Assembly: GCF_004802635.2 (NCBI RefSeq)
Contig: NZ_CP046052.1
Coordinates: 62,001-126,000, forward strand
DNA length: 64,000 nucleotides
Direction: 5' to 3'
DNA from: Methylocystis heyeri
GTDB lineage: Bacteria; Pseudomonadota; Alphaproteobacteria; Rhizobiales; Beijerinckiaceae
The position numbers and the translations under genes were made by a program. Below the pieces are notes generated by a model, which saw nothing but the letters and a program-made list of their open reading frames with translations, ran no database searches and was not told the DNA's origin. Each line of letters starts with the position of its first letter. The first letter of the stretch is position 1. Positions 47,106-55,638 of the stretch are shown piece after piece.

Positions 47106-48268
47106 CCGCGGCGGGACCCCTGCGGATCGGTTTCATACCGCTCGTCGACGCCGCCGCGCTCATCGTGGCCGCGGACAAGGGCTTCGCCGCGGCGGAAGGC
47201 CTCGAGGTCGAGCTCGTGCGCGAGGCCTCCTGGTCCAATATACGCGACAAGCTCGCCATCGGCCTCTTCGACGCCGCGCATATGCTCACGCCGATGGCGA
47301 TCGCGTCCAATCTGGGGCTCGGCCACATCAAGGTTCCGCTGGCGGCGCCTGTGAGCCTTGCGACCAACGGCAACGCCATCACGGTTTCGGCGCCGCTTCA
47401 TGCGCAGCTGCGGCAAGAAGCCGAAGGCGACATCGCCGATCCCGCCGTCAGCGCCAGGGCGCTCGCCGCTTTGGCGCGGCGACGCGAAGCGCAGGGGCTG
47501 GAGCCGCTGACCTTCGGCATGACTTTTCCGTTCTCCACGCATAATTATCAGCTGCGCTACTGGATGGCGGAAGGCGGCGTAGATCCCGACCGCGATTTGC
47601 GGCTCGTCGTGCTCCCGCCGCCCTATATGGTCGAAAGTCTGCGAGAGGGCTATGTCGACGGCTTTTGCGTCGGCGCTCCCTGGAACTCTATCGCGGTCGA
47701 CGCCGGCCTCGGCGTGATCCTGCATTTCGGCTGCGAGATTTTTTCCTGCGCGCCCGAAAAAACCCTGGCGTTACGCAAGGTCGCGGCCGAGGACGCCTTC
47801 GAACGCACGGCGGCTCTGATCCGGGCCGTAATTCGGGCCATGGCCTTCATCGGCGAAGCCGATAACCGCGGGGAGGTTGCGGCGCTGCTCGCGGCCAAAG
47901 ATCGGGTGGGCGTCGACGCCGGTCTGATCTCCCGCACCCTGGAAGGGCGGCTGCGGATCGACGCGACGGGCGCCACGCGATCGAGGTCCGATTATCTGCG
48001 GATCGGGGCCGCCGGCGCCCGGCCGGCGCCGGTCGAGGCCGCCTGGCTCTATGCACAGATGGTGCGCTGGGGGCAGGCGCCTTTCGCGCCGCAATCCCTG
48101 CGCGCCGCCGTGGAAGTCATGCGGGCAGATCTCTTCGACGCCGCCGGCGGCGCAATTGCGCCGATCGCCGAGGCGCCCGGCGCAATCGGCGCATTCTCCG
48201 GACCGGCGTTCGAGCCGGATGCGATCGAGCGTTATCTCGACGCCTTCGCCATAGGCAAGAAAATCTAG
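47102..48268 (+). CDS. nasS: NasS, nitrate/nitrite sensor of the NrtA family
   Basis: The 388-residue protein resembles the NrtA/CmpA nitrate-binding proteins (LRIGFIPLVDAAALIVAADK, REASWSNIRDKLAIGLFDAA, HMLTPMAIASNLGLG, GMTFPFSTHNYQLRYWMA, GYVDGFCVGAPWNSIAVDAG) but has no signal peptide. This is the mark of cytoplasmic NasS, which holds NasT until nitrate or nitrite binds. It is coupled to nasT by a four-base overlap and lies upstream of the nirB leader. Confidence 0.92.
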   Translation: MTAAGPLRIGFIPLVDAAALIVAADKGFAAAEGLEVELVREASWSNIRDKLAIGLFDAAHMLTPMAIASNLGLGHIKVPLAAPVSLATNGNAITVSAPLHAQLRQEAEGDIADPAVSARALAALARRREAQGLEPLTFGMTFPFSTHNYQLRYWMAEGGVDPDRDLRLVVLPPPYMVESLREGYVDGFCVGAPWNSIAVDAGLGVILHFGCEIFSCAPEKTLALRKVAAEDAFERTAALIRAVIRAMAFIGEADNRGEVAALLAAKDRVGVDAGLISRTLEGRLRIDATGATRSRSDYLRIGAAGARPAPVEAAWLYAQMVRWGQAPFAPQSLRAAVEVMRADLFDAAGGAIAPIAEAPGAIGAFSGPAFEPDAIERYLDAFAIGKKI

Positions 48269-48739
48269 ATCATTTTCAGAGTCGCGCGGAAACGCATGAC
48301 GGCTCGGAGTTGGAACGCCGGTTTTGATTCAATCAAAACCGAAGGCGCTCCAGTCGCGCTTCGATAATGCAAGGCGCCTTTCAATTGCGCAGCGCCTGCA
48401 CAATAGGCGGTAGGCGCCGTAGATTGCAGCGTTCGATAGACTGTGGCGTCGGCTCGCCCGCGCTGCGAAACGCTCCCAAAAACCTGTTTCATCGGACAAT
48501 CACAGCCAATCACGACTCCTCGCGTCAGATGGCGCCTGGATTGCTTTAATTGGTTTGGTCAACGACGACCTCCGGTCCCTCGGAAGGAATCCGACGATGG
48601 ATTCCTCTCACGGGCGGCGTAACGCCTCTCTCGAAGAGAAGCGCCTGCGCTTGCGTGGTCGTCAGCCATAATCACATCATGTGCTGTACGCCATAGCGCC
48701 CGAAACGGGACCTCGAAGGTCGCGCATCGGGAGCGTTAG
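48269..48739 (+). promoter_or_regulatory. Long structured leader before nirB, candidate NasT target
   Basis: The 471-base gap holds several inverted repeats: GGTTTTGATT/AATCAAAACC near 48319-48340, GGTC-AACGAC-GACC (48557-48570) and AGGAATCC-GACGAT-GGATTCCT (48585-48606), then GGCG/CGCC and AAGCGC/GCGCTT. ANTAR proteins bind tandem stem-loops with six-base loops having A at position 1 and G at 4; AACGAC fits fully and GACGAT only at position 4. A classical T-run is not seen, so the termination site is unclear. No gene was recognised here. Confidence 0.5.
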
Positions 48740-51211
48740 ATGGCGCTGGCAAGAGATAATGGCGGGCGAGCCCGGCTTGTCGTGATCGGCAACGGGATGG
48801 CGGCCGGGCGCGTGCTCGAAGAGCTGTGCGAACGGTCGACCGAAGCCTATCGGATCACGGTTTTCGGCGCGGAGCCGCGCGTCAATTACAATCGCATCAT
48901 GCTGTCGCCGGTTCTCGCCGGCGAGAAGCGTTTCGAAGACATCGTCATCCACGACGACGACTGGTACGCCCAGAGAGACGTGAGGCTCGTCAAGGGCGAA
49001 GCCGTCGTCGCCATCGATCGCACGGCGAAGACGATCGTCACGGCGTCGGGCCGTATAGAACCTTATGACAGACTGCTGATCGCCACGGGCTCGAGCCCGA
49101 TCGTCATCCCCGTCCCGGGCGCGTCTCTCCCCGGCGTGGCGACATTCCGCGATCTCGACGATGTCGACGCCATGCTTCGCGCGGCCGAGAAAGGCGGGCG
49201 CGCTGTGGTGATCGGCGGCGGGCTGCTGGGTCTCGAAGCCGCCGCAGGCCTCAGGGCCAAGGGCATGGATGTCACGGTCCTGCATCTGATGCCGACGCTG
49301 ATGGAGCGCCAGCTCGATTCTTCCGCCGGCTATCTCCTCAAGAAAGCCATGGAGCGACGCGGGATCGAAGTGCTTCTCGGCGCCGACACCAAGGCCGTCG
49401 TCGGCGGATCTCGTGTCGCCGGCGTGCAGCTCGACGACGGCCGCATCATCGACGCCGACATCGTCGTCATGGCGGTCGGCATTCGTCCCAATGCGCGCCT
49501 CGCCAAGGAAGCAGGTCTCGAGGTCGAGCGCGGCGTCAAGGTCGACGATGGGCTGCTGACGAGCGATCCTGATATTTTCGCCGTTGGCGAATGCGTCGAG
49601 CATCGCGGTCAATGTTATGGCCTGGTCGCGCCTTTGTTTGAAATGGCCAAGGTAGTCGCTGCGCGCCTTTGCGGCGCCGTCGGCGCCGTTTATTCCGGCT
49701 CCGTCACCTCGACGAAGCTGAAGGTCTCCGGCGTCGATCTTTTTTCAGCAGGAGACTTCGCCGAAGGCGAGGATTCCGACGAGATCGTGCTGCGCGATCC
49801 GGCGCGCGGCATCTACAAGCGCATCGTTCTGCGCGACGACCGTATCAGAGGCGCGGTGCTCTATGGCGACACCGACGACGGCCCGTGGCTGTTCGATCTC
49901 ATAAAGAAGCGCGCCGACATCAGTGCGATGCGCGACATGTTGATCTTCGGCCAGGCCTATCAGGGAGGCGCCTCCCTCGACCCTATGGCGGCCGTTGCAG
50001 CCTTGCCGGATGATGCGGAAATCTGCGGCTGCAACGGCGTTTGCAAAGGGACGATACTGAATGCGCTGTCGTCCAAGGGGCTGTCTACCCTTGATGACGT
50101 GCGCAGCGAGACCAAAGCTTCGGCCTCCTGCGGCCAGTGCACGTCCAAGGTTGAGGCGCTCATCGCCGGCGCGCTCGGCGAAAGCTATCGCGCGACCGCA
50201 CGCAAGCCGATGTGCAGATGCACCGATCTCACCCATGAGGAGGCGCGCGGATTAATCGTATCGCGTCGCCTCGACTCCATGCCGGCGGTAATGCAGGAAC
50301 TCGGCTGGAAGACGTCCTGCGGCTGTCCGTCCTGCCGACCGGCGCTCAACTATTATCTGCTCTGCGCCTGGCCGTTCGACTACAAGGACGATGCGCAATC
50401 GCGCTTCGTCAACGAACGAGTCCACGCCAATATCCAGAAGGACGGAACATTTTCCGTCGTGCCGCGCATGTGGGGCGGGTTGACGACGCCCGACGAGCTC
50501 CGGGCCATCGCCGACGTCGCCGACAAATTCGCCATTCCGACCGTCAAGGTGACGGGAGGCCAGCGCATCGATCTTCTGGGGGTCAGGAAAGAAGACCTGC
50601 CCGCAGTCTGGGCCGATCTCAACGCCGCGGGCCTCGTCTCCGGCCATGCCTACGCCAAGGGATTGCGCACGGTGAAAACCTGCGTCGGCAAGGAATGGTG
50701 CAGGTTCGGCACTCAGGACTCGACCGGACTCGGCGTCAAGCTGGAGCGCCTGCTTTGCGGTTCGTGGACGCCCGCCAAGATCAAGCTTGCCGTCTCGGGC
50801 TGTCCGCGCAACTGCGCCGAAGCGACGGTGAAGGATATCGGCGTCGTCTGCGTCGACTCCGGTTACGACATCCATATCGCCGGCGCCGCGGGCCTTCATG
50901 TGCGGGCGACCGATCTCCTCGGCCATGTCGATAGGGAAGAAGAAGCGCTCGAATATGTCGCCGCGGTGATGCAGCTCTATCGCGAGGAGGCGGCCTATCT
51001 CGATCGGCTCTACAAATGGGTCGAGAAGACCGGGCTCGAACGCGTCCGCCGCATGATCATGGAGGATCACGACGCGCGCAAGGCGCTCTATGAGCGCTTT
51101 CTGCTGTCGCAGCGCGCCGTGCGCAAAGACCCTTGGGCGGAACGGGCCGCGGGCTTCGGCTCCGGAGAATTCGCGCCGCTCGCGGTCATCAGCCCCATCG
51201 CCGCCGAGTGA
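48740..51211 (+). CDS. nirB: NAD(P)H-dependent assimilatory nitrite reductase, large subunit
   Basis: NirB reduces nitrite to ammonium with sirohaem, FAD and Fe-S clusters in the cytoplasm. The 823-residue chain has an N-terminal FAD/NAD fold (LVVIGNGMAAGRVLEELCE, VVIGGGLLGLEAAAGLRAKG, FAVGECVEHRG), two BFD-type [2Fe-2S] regions (CGCNGVCKGTI with SCGQCTSK, then CRCTDLTHEE with TSCGCPSC) and the sirohaem/[4Fe-4S] domain (CVGKEWCRFGTQDS and SGCPRNCAEATVKDIG). GGGAGCG precedes the ATG. nirD, nasA and narK follow on the same strand. Confidence 0.95.
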   Translation: MALARDNGGRARLVVIGNGMAAGRVLEELCERSTEAYRITVFGAEPRVNYNRIMLSPVLAGEKRFEDIVIHDDDWYAQRDVRLVKGEAVVAIDRTAKTIVTASGRIEPYDRLLIATGSSPIVIPVPGASLPGVATFRDLDDVDAMLRAAEKGGRAVVIGGGLLGLEAAAGLRAKGMDVTVLHLMPTLMERQLDSSAGYLLKKAMERRGIEVLLGADTKAVVGGSRVAGVQLDDGRIIDADIVVMAVGIRPNARLAKEAGLEVERGVKVDDGLLTSDPDIFAVGECVEHRGQCYGLVAPLFEMAKVVAARLCGAVGAVYSGSVTSTKLKVSGVDLFSAGDFAEGEDSDEIVLRDPARGIYKRIVLRDDRIRGAVLYGDTDDGPWLFDLIKKRADISAMRDMLIFGQAYQGGASLDPMAAVAALPDDAEICGCNGVCKGTILNALSSKGLSTLDDVRSETKASASCGQCTSKVEALIAGALGESYRATARKPMCRCTDLTHEEARGLIVSRRLDSMPAVMQELGWKTSCGCPSCRPALNYYLLCAWPFDYKDDAQSRFVNERVHANIQKDGTFSVVPRMWGGLTTPDELRAIADVADKFAIPTVKVTGGQRIDLLGVRKEDLPAVWADLNAAGLVSGHAYAKGLRTVKTCVGKEWCRFGTQDSTGLGVKLERLLCGSWTPAKIKLAVSGCPRNCAEATVKDIGVVCVDSGYDIHIAGAAGLHVRATDLLGHVDREEEALEYVAAVMQLYREEAAYLDRLYKWVEKTGLERVRRMIMEDHDARKALYERFLLSQRAVRKDPWAERAAGFGSGEFAPLAVISPIAAE

Positions 51212-51222
51212 GGAGAAAATCC

Positions 51223-51561
51223 ATGAACGTCAACGCGCCCAGTTGGTTCGACATCGGCTCGCTCGATCAAATCCCCAAGCGCGGCGCACGCCTCGTTAAG
51301 ACGCCGCGCCGCGACATCGCCGTGTTCCGCACGGCAGGCGACGAAGTGTTCGCGCTGGAAAATCGCTGTCCCCACAGGGGCGGTCCTTTGAGCGATGGCA
51401 TCGTGCATGGCCGCAAGGTCGCATGCCCCCTGCATAACCTGATCGTCGACCTCGAAAGCGGGGACGCTGCGGGGGACGGCCAGGGTTGCGCCCGCAGTTT
51501 TCCGGTCAAGATAGAGAAGGGGCGCGTCTATCTCGAGATGAGCGCCGCTGTCCGGCCTTGA
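51223..51561 (+). CDS. nirD: Nitrite reductase small subunit, Rieske-type
   Basis: The 112-residue protein has the Rieske-fold pattern ENRCPHRGGPLSDGIVHG with the first Cys-His and ACPLHNLIVDLESG with the second, as expected for a [2Fe-2S] NirD. It starts at ATG 51223 behind GAGGAG, 11 bases after nirB, and partners the large subunit. Confidence 0.93.
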   Translation: MNVNAPSWFDIGSLDQIPKRGARLVKTPRRDIAVFRTAGDEVFALENRCPHRGGPLSDGIVHGRKVACPLHNLIVDLESGDAAGDGQGCARSFPVKIEKGRVYLEMSAAVRP

Positions 51562-51583
51562 GCAAGAAACAAAGGGCGCGCCG

Positions 51584-54301
51584 ATGACGGGAGCGGAAAG
51601 AATCGTACACACGACCTGCCCCTATTGCGGGACGGGCTGCGGCGTCGAAGCGCGCATTTCGCCGTCGGGCAGGGTGGAAGTCGCCGGCGATCGCGGCCAT
51701 CCCGCCAATTTCGGCCGTCTGTGCGTAAAGGGCGCGGCGCTGGCCGAGACGCTGACGCATGAAGGACGTCTGCTGCATCCGATCGTGAACGGGACGCGGG
51801 CTTCCTGGCGCACGGCGATCGATCACGTCGCGGGGAATTTTCGCCGGACCATCGAGGCGCATGGGCGGGAGTCGGTCGCCCTCTACGTGTCGGGCCAGAT
51901 GCTGACCGAGGATTATTACGTCGCCAACAAATTGATGAAAGGCTTTATCGGTTCCGCCAATATCGACACCAATTCGCGGCTGTGCATGGCGTCGTCCGTC
52001 GCCGGCCACAAGCGCGCTTTCGGCGCCGACATCGTTCCCAATGTCTATGAAGACATCGAGGAGGCCGATCTCGTCGTCCTCGTCGGCTCCAACCTCGCCT
52101 GGTGCCATCCCGTGCTCTTTCAGCGGCTGGATCGGGCGAAGGCCGCGCGTCCCGGAATGCGCGTCGTGAATATCGATCCGCGCCGCACTGCGACGAGCGA
52201 GATCGCCCATCTGCAACTCTCTCTGAAGCCCGGCTCCGACGTCGCCCTGTTTCTCGGCCTGCTGCGATTTCTGGAAAAATCGGGCCGGCGCGACGCGGAC
52301 TATGTTCGGGCTCATACGAGCGGCGTCGAAGAGGCGCTGCAGGTCGCGCAAGTCTGGAGCCTCCCCGAAGTCGCGGCGGCGACGGGCCTCGACGAAATGC
52401 TGATCGAGCGCTTCTATGAAATTTTCGCTGCGACCGAGCGGACGCTCACGATCTATTCGCAGGGCGTGAACCAGTCCTCCGCGGGGACGGACAAGGTCAA
52501 CGCCATTCTCAATTGCCACTTGTCGACCGGCCGCATCGGCCGGCCGGGGGCGGGCCCGTTTTCGGTCACGGGGCAGCCCAACGCCATGGGGGGCAGGGAG
52601 GTCGGCGGCCTTTCCAACCAGCTCGCCTGCCACATGGAGCTCGATGATCCGCGAAGCCGCGAGCTCGTGAAGCGATTTTGGGGCGCCGAAACCATCGCCG
52701 ACAGGGCGGGCCTGAAGGCGGTCGAGCTGTTCGAGGCCGTCGGCGACGGCCGGATCAAGGCGCTCTGGATCATCGGCACCAATCCGGTCGACAGCCTGCC
52801 CGAGGCCGACAAAGTGAAGCGTGCGCTCGCCGCCTGTCCTTTCGTGGTCGTTTCGGATGCAATGGCGCAGACGGACACCGCCGCTTTCGCCCATGTGGCC
52901 TTGCCCGCCCGCCCCTGGGGAGAAAAGGACGGCGTTGTCACCAATTCGGAGCGGCGCATCTCGCGCCAGCGAGCCTTGCTTCCCGCCGCGGGCGAAGCCA
53001 TGCCGGACTGGTGGATAATCTGCCGCGTCGCCCGCGCCATGGGCGCCGAAGGGTTCGATTACGCCGGTCCGGCGGAAATCTTCCGTGAATATGCTGCGCT
53101 CTCCGGCCATTTGAACGACGGCGGGCGAGCCTTCGACATTTCCGCCTGCCAAGAAATCGGGGCGGCCGAATATGAAAGGCTGCGCCCGTTCCAGTGGCCC
53201 TGGCGCAGGGGAGAAGCCGCCGGCGCGACTCCAAAGAGGTTCTTCGCCGAGGGGCGTTTCTTTACCCCGGACGGCCGCGCTCGCTTCGTCGCCACGCCTT
53301 TTCGTCCGCCAGAGAGCCGCAGAAGCGCCAAGACGCCTTATGTCCTGAACACCGGGCGGATGCGCGATCAATGGCACACTATGACGCGCACAGGCCTCGC
53401 GCCGAGTCTCTCGCAGCATATCGCCGAGCCTTTCGTGGAAATTCATCCCGACGACGCGGCGCGCGTCGGTCTTCAGCCGGCGGGGCTGGCGTGTCTTTCC
53501 AACGAGCACGGCTCGACGATTTTGCGCGCTCTGGTGACCGACCGCCAGCAGAGGGGCGCATTGTTCGCTCCAATTCACTGGACCGACCAGAACGCCGGCG
53601 CCGCGCGCATCGACGCTCTCGTCGCCGCCAGGGTCGACCCCGTTTCCGGCCAGCCCGAGTCGAAGGCTTCAGTGGCGCGGATCGAGCCCTGGCCCGCGGC
53701 CTGGCACGGTTTTGCCCTGACCCGCGAAAAGCCCGGGCGGATCGCGGCCGATTATTGGGCGATGGCGCGCACCGGTTTCGGCTGGCGCATCGAGCTCGCC
53801 GGCCAAAAGGAGCCGGCGGATTGGGACGCCTTCGCATGCGGCCTGCTCGGAAAGGACGAAAGCAGCGGGGCCAGACTCGCCTATGCGCAAGACGCGCGGC
53901 TCGGCGCGCGCCGCTGGATCTTTTCGCAAAACGGGCGCCCGACCGGCCTCTTGTTCGTCGAGCGCGAGCCGGTCGCGGCTTCACGCGCCTTTCTCTGCGC
54001 CGAATTCGAAAAAGCGGAGGCGTGCGATGCTCGCGCGCTGCTCGCCGGTCGCTCGCCGACAGGCGTTTCGGACGATGGCCGCATGGTCTGCGTCTGCCAC
54101 GGCGTCGGCGCCAATACGATCGAAGCGGCTATCGCCGACCGTGCCTGCGACGATCTCGACGCGGTCGGCCGCCTCACCAGGGCTGGGACGGGCTGCGGCT
54201 CCTGCCGCCCGGAGATCCAGCGAATGCTGAGAGGCGCCGAGACGCAAAAACCCGCAGCGCAGATCTCGCCGGGCGTTCGCCTTGTCGAGTCTCTCGAATG
54301 A
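51584..54301 (+). CDS. nasA: Assimilatory nitrate reductase catalytic subunit
   Basis: NasA reduces nitrate to nitrite with bis-MGD molybdenum. The 905-residue chain begins with a [4Fe-4S] motif (TTCPYCGTGCGVEARI, then RLCVKGAAL), followed by molybdopterin oxidoreductase blocks (YVSGQMLTEDYYVANKLMKG, NIDTNSRLCMASSVAGHKRA with the putative Mo Cys, VVLVGSNLAWCHPVLFQRL, QPNAMGGREVGGLSNQL). The dinucleotide-binding domain includes YVLNTGRMRDQWHTMTRTG. A C-terminal BFD-like [2Fe-2S] domain (VCVCHGVGANTIEAAI, GTGCGSCRPEI) is present, as in many NasA proteins, and may replace a separate electron-transfer subunit. Confidence 0.95.
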   Translation: MTGAERIVHTTCPYCGTGCGVEARISPSGRVEVAGDRGHPANFGRLCVKGAALAETLTHEGRLLHPIVNGTRASWRTAIDHVAGNFRRTIEAHGRESVALYVSGQMLTEDYYVANKLMKGFIGSANIDTNSRLCMASSVAGHKRAFGADIVPNVYEDIEEADLVVLVGSNLAWCHPVLFQRLDRAKAARPGMRVVNIDPRRTATSEIAHLQLSLKPGSDVALFLGLLRFLEKSGRRDADYVRAHTSGVEEALQVAQVWSLPEVAAATGLDEMLIERFYEIFAATERTLTIYSQGVNQSSAGTDKVNAILNCHLSTGRIGRPGAGPFSVTGQPNAMGGREVGGLSNQLACHMELDDPRSRELVKRFWGAETIADRAGLKAVELFEAVGDGRIKALWIIGTNPVDSLPEADKVKRALAACPFVVVSDAMAQTDTAAFAHVALPARPWGEKDGVVTNSERRISRQRALLPAAGEAMPDWWIICRVARAMGAEGFDYAGPAEIFREYAALSGHLNDGGRAFDISACQEIGAAEYERLRPFQWPWRRGEAAGATPKRFFAEGRFFTPDGRARFVATPFRPPESRRSAKTPYVLNTGRMRDQWHTMTRTGLAPSLSQHIAEPFVEIHPDDAARVGLQPAGLACLSNEHGSTILRALVTDRQQRGALFAPIHWTDQNAGAARIDALVAARVDPVSGQPESKASVARIEPWPAAWHGFALTREKPGRIAADYWAMARTGFGWRIELAGQKEPADWDAFACGLLGKDESSGARLAYAQDARLGARRWIFSQNGRPTGLLFVEREPVAASRAFLCAEFEKAEACDARALLAGRSPTGVSDDGRMVCVCHGVGANTIEAAIADRACDDLDAVGRLTRAGTGCGSCRPEIQRMLRGAETQKPAAQISPGVRLVESLE

Positions 54302-54360
54302 CGTCGACCGTCAACGCGCAGATTTTTCATTTCCAGCGCAACCGAAAGGAGCCGAACCAC

Positions 54361-55620
54361 ATGAAATTCGAGGACTTCAAGAAGGCCGGCCACTGGCCGA
54401 CTCTGCTCGCGGCGTTTCTTTACTTCGACGTCAGCTTCATGGCCTGGGTCTCGCTGGGGCCGCTGATCGTCTTCATCGCCAGGGACATGCATATTTCCGT
54501 GGAGGACAAGCTGTCGCTCGTCGCCGTCCCGGTGCTGGGCGGCGCCTTTTTCCGCATGCCGCTGGGGCTGATCGCCGACGCCATCGGCGCCAAGATCACC
54601 GGCGTCATGGCGCAGGCGGCGGTGATCTTTTCCGTCATGCTGGTTTACGTGTTCGGGCTTCCCGGCCCTCTGCCGATTGCGGTCTTCGGCCTGTCGCTGG
54701 GCGTCGCGGGCGCCGCTTTCGCCGTCGCTCTGCCGCAAGCGAGCAGATGGTATCCGCCCCAATATCAGGGGATCGTGATGGGAATCGCCGGCGCCGGCAA
54801 CATGGGGGTGGTGCTCGACACGCTTTTTGCGCCTTCGATAGCGGAACATTACGGCTGGCGCGCGGTGTACGGCCTGCTGCTGGTCATGATGGCGCTGACG
54901 CTGGCCTTTTACGCCTTCGCCGCAAAAGACGCCCCCGCGACGCGGGCCAGGATCGGCCTCGCCGACTACGGCCGGATGCTGCTCGACGCCGACAGCCGCT
55001 GGTTCATGTTCTTCTACTTCATCACCTTCGGCGGCTTTGTCGGGCTGGCTTCCGCCTTGCCGCTCTATTTCACCGTGCACTACCATGCGAGCGGCGTCGC
55101 CGCGGGACTCGCCGTCGCGCTGATCGTCGCGGTGGGATCCGGCTTTCGTCCCGTCGGCGGCTATATCGCCGATCGCATCGGCGGAATAAGGACGCTTTCC
55201 ATCCTCTTCGGCGTCGTTGCGCTGAGCTATTTCGGCGTCGCGACGATGCCCGAGGGGCCGGCGCCGGCCGGCGAAGCAGGCTGGAGCCTCTTTCAACTGC
55301 CGCCGGTCGCGTGGGTCGCGGTGGGATTGTTCTCGATCGGCATGCTCAGCCTGGGCATGGGCAATGGAGCCGTGTTCCAGCTGCTGCCGCAGCGATTTCG
55401 CGGCGAGATCGGCGCGATGACCGGATTGGTCGGCGCTGCGGGCGGTCTCGGCGGCTTTTTTCTCGCCAAGACTCTGGCCTTCTCCAAGGGCGAGACAGGA
55501 GGATTCTTCGCAGGCTTCTCGTTTTTCGGCGTGCTTGCGATTCTCGGCCTGTTCGGCCTGCTGCTGGTCAAGTCGCGCTGGCGCACGACCTGGGGCGCCG
55601 TATCGGGGGCGCGGATCTAA
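54361..55620 (+). CDS. narK: Nitrate/nitrite transporter, NarK/NNP family
   Basis: This 419-residue major-facilitator protein has about twelve membrane helices. Recognisable parts are LLAAFLYFDVSFMAWVSLGP, the MFS loop FRMPLGLIADAIGAKITG, the NNP signature-type segment GIAGAGNMGVVLDTLFAP and a second one in GLVGAAGGLGGFFLAK, with nitrate-binding Arg likely in FFRMP. ATG 54361 follows GAAAGGAG. A position between nasA and the kinase gene supports nitrate uptake for assimilation. Confidence 0.92.
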   Translation: MKFEDFKKAGHWPTLLAAFLYFDVSFMAWVSLGPLIVFIARDMHISVEDKLSLVAVPVLGGAFFRMPLGLIADAIGAKITGVMAQAAVIFSVMLVYVFGLPGPLPIAVFGLSLGVAGAAFAVALPQASRWYPPQYQGIVMGIAGAGNMGVVLDTLFAPSIAEHYGWRAVYGLLLVMMALTLAFYAFAAKDAPATRARIGLADYGRMLLDADSRWFMFFYFITFGGFVGLASALPLYFTVHYHASGVAAGLAVALIVAVGSGFRPVGGYIADRIGGIRTLSILFGVVALSYFGVATMPEGPAPAGEAGWSLFQLPPVAWVAVGLFSIGMLSLGMGNGAVFQLLPQRFRGEIGAMTGLVGAAGGLGGFFLAKTLAFSKGETGGFFAGFSFFGVLAILGLFGLLLVKSRWRTTWGAVSGARI

Positions 55621-55638
55621 CGCGAAAGGGTTCCTCTC

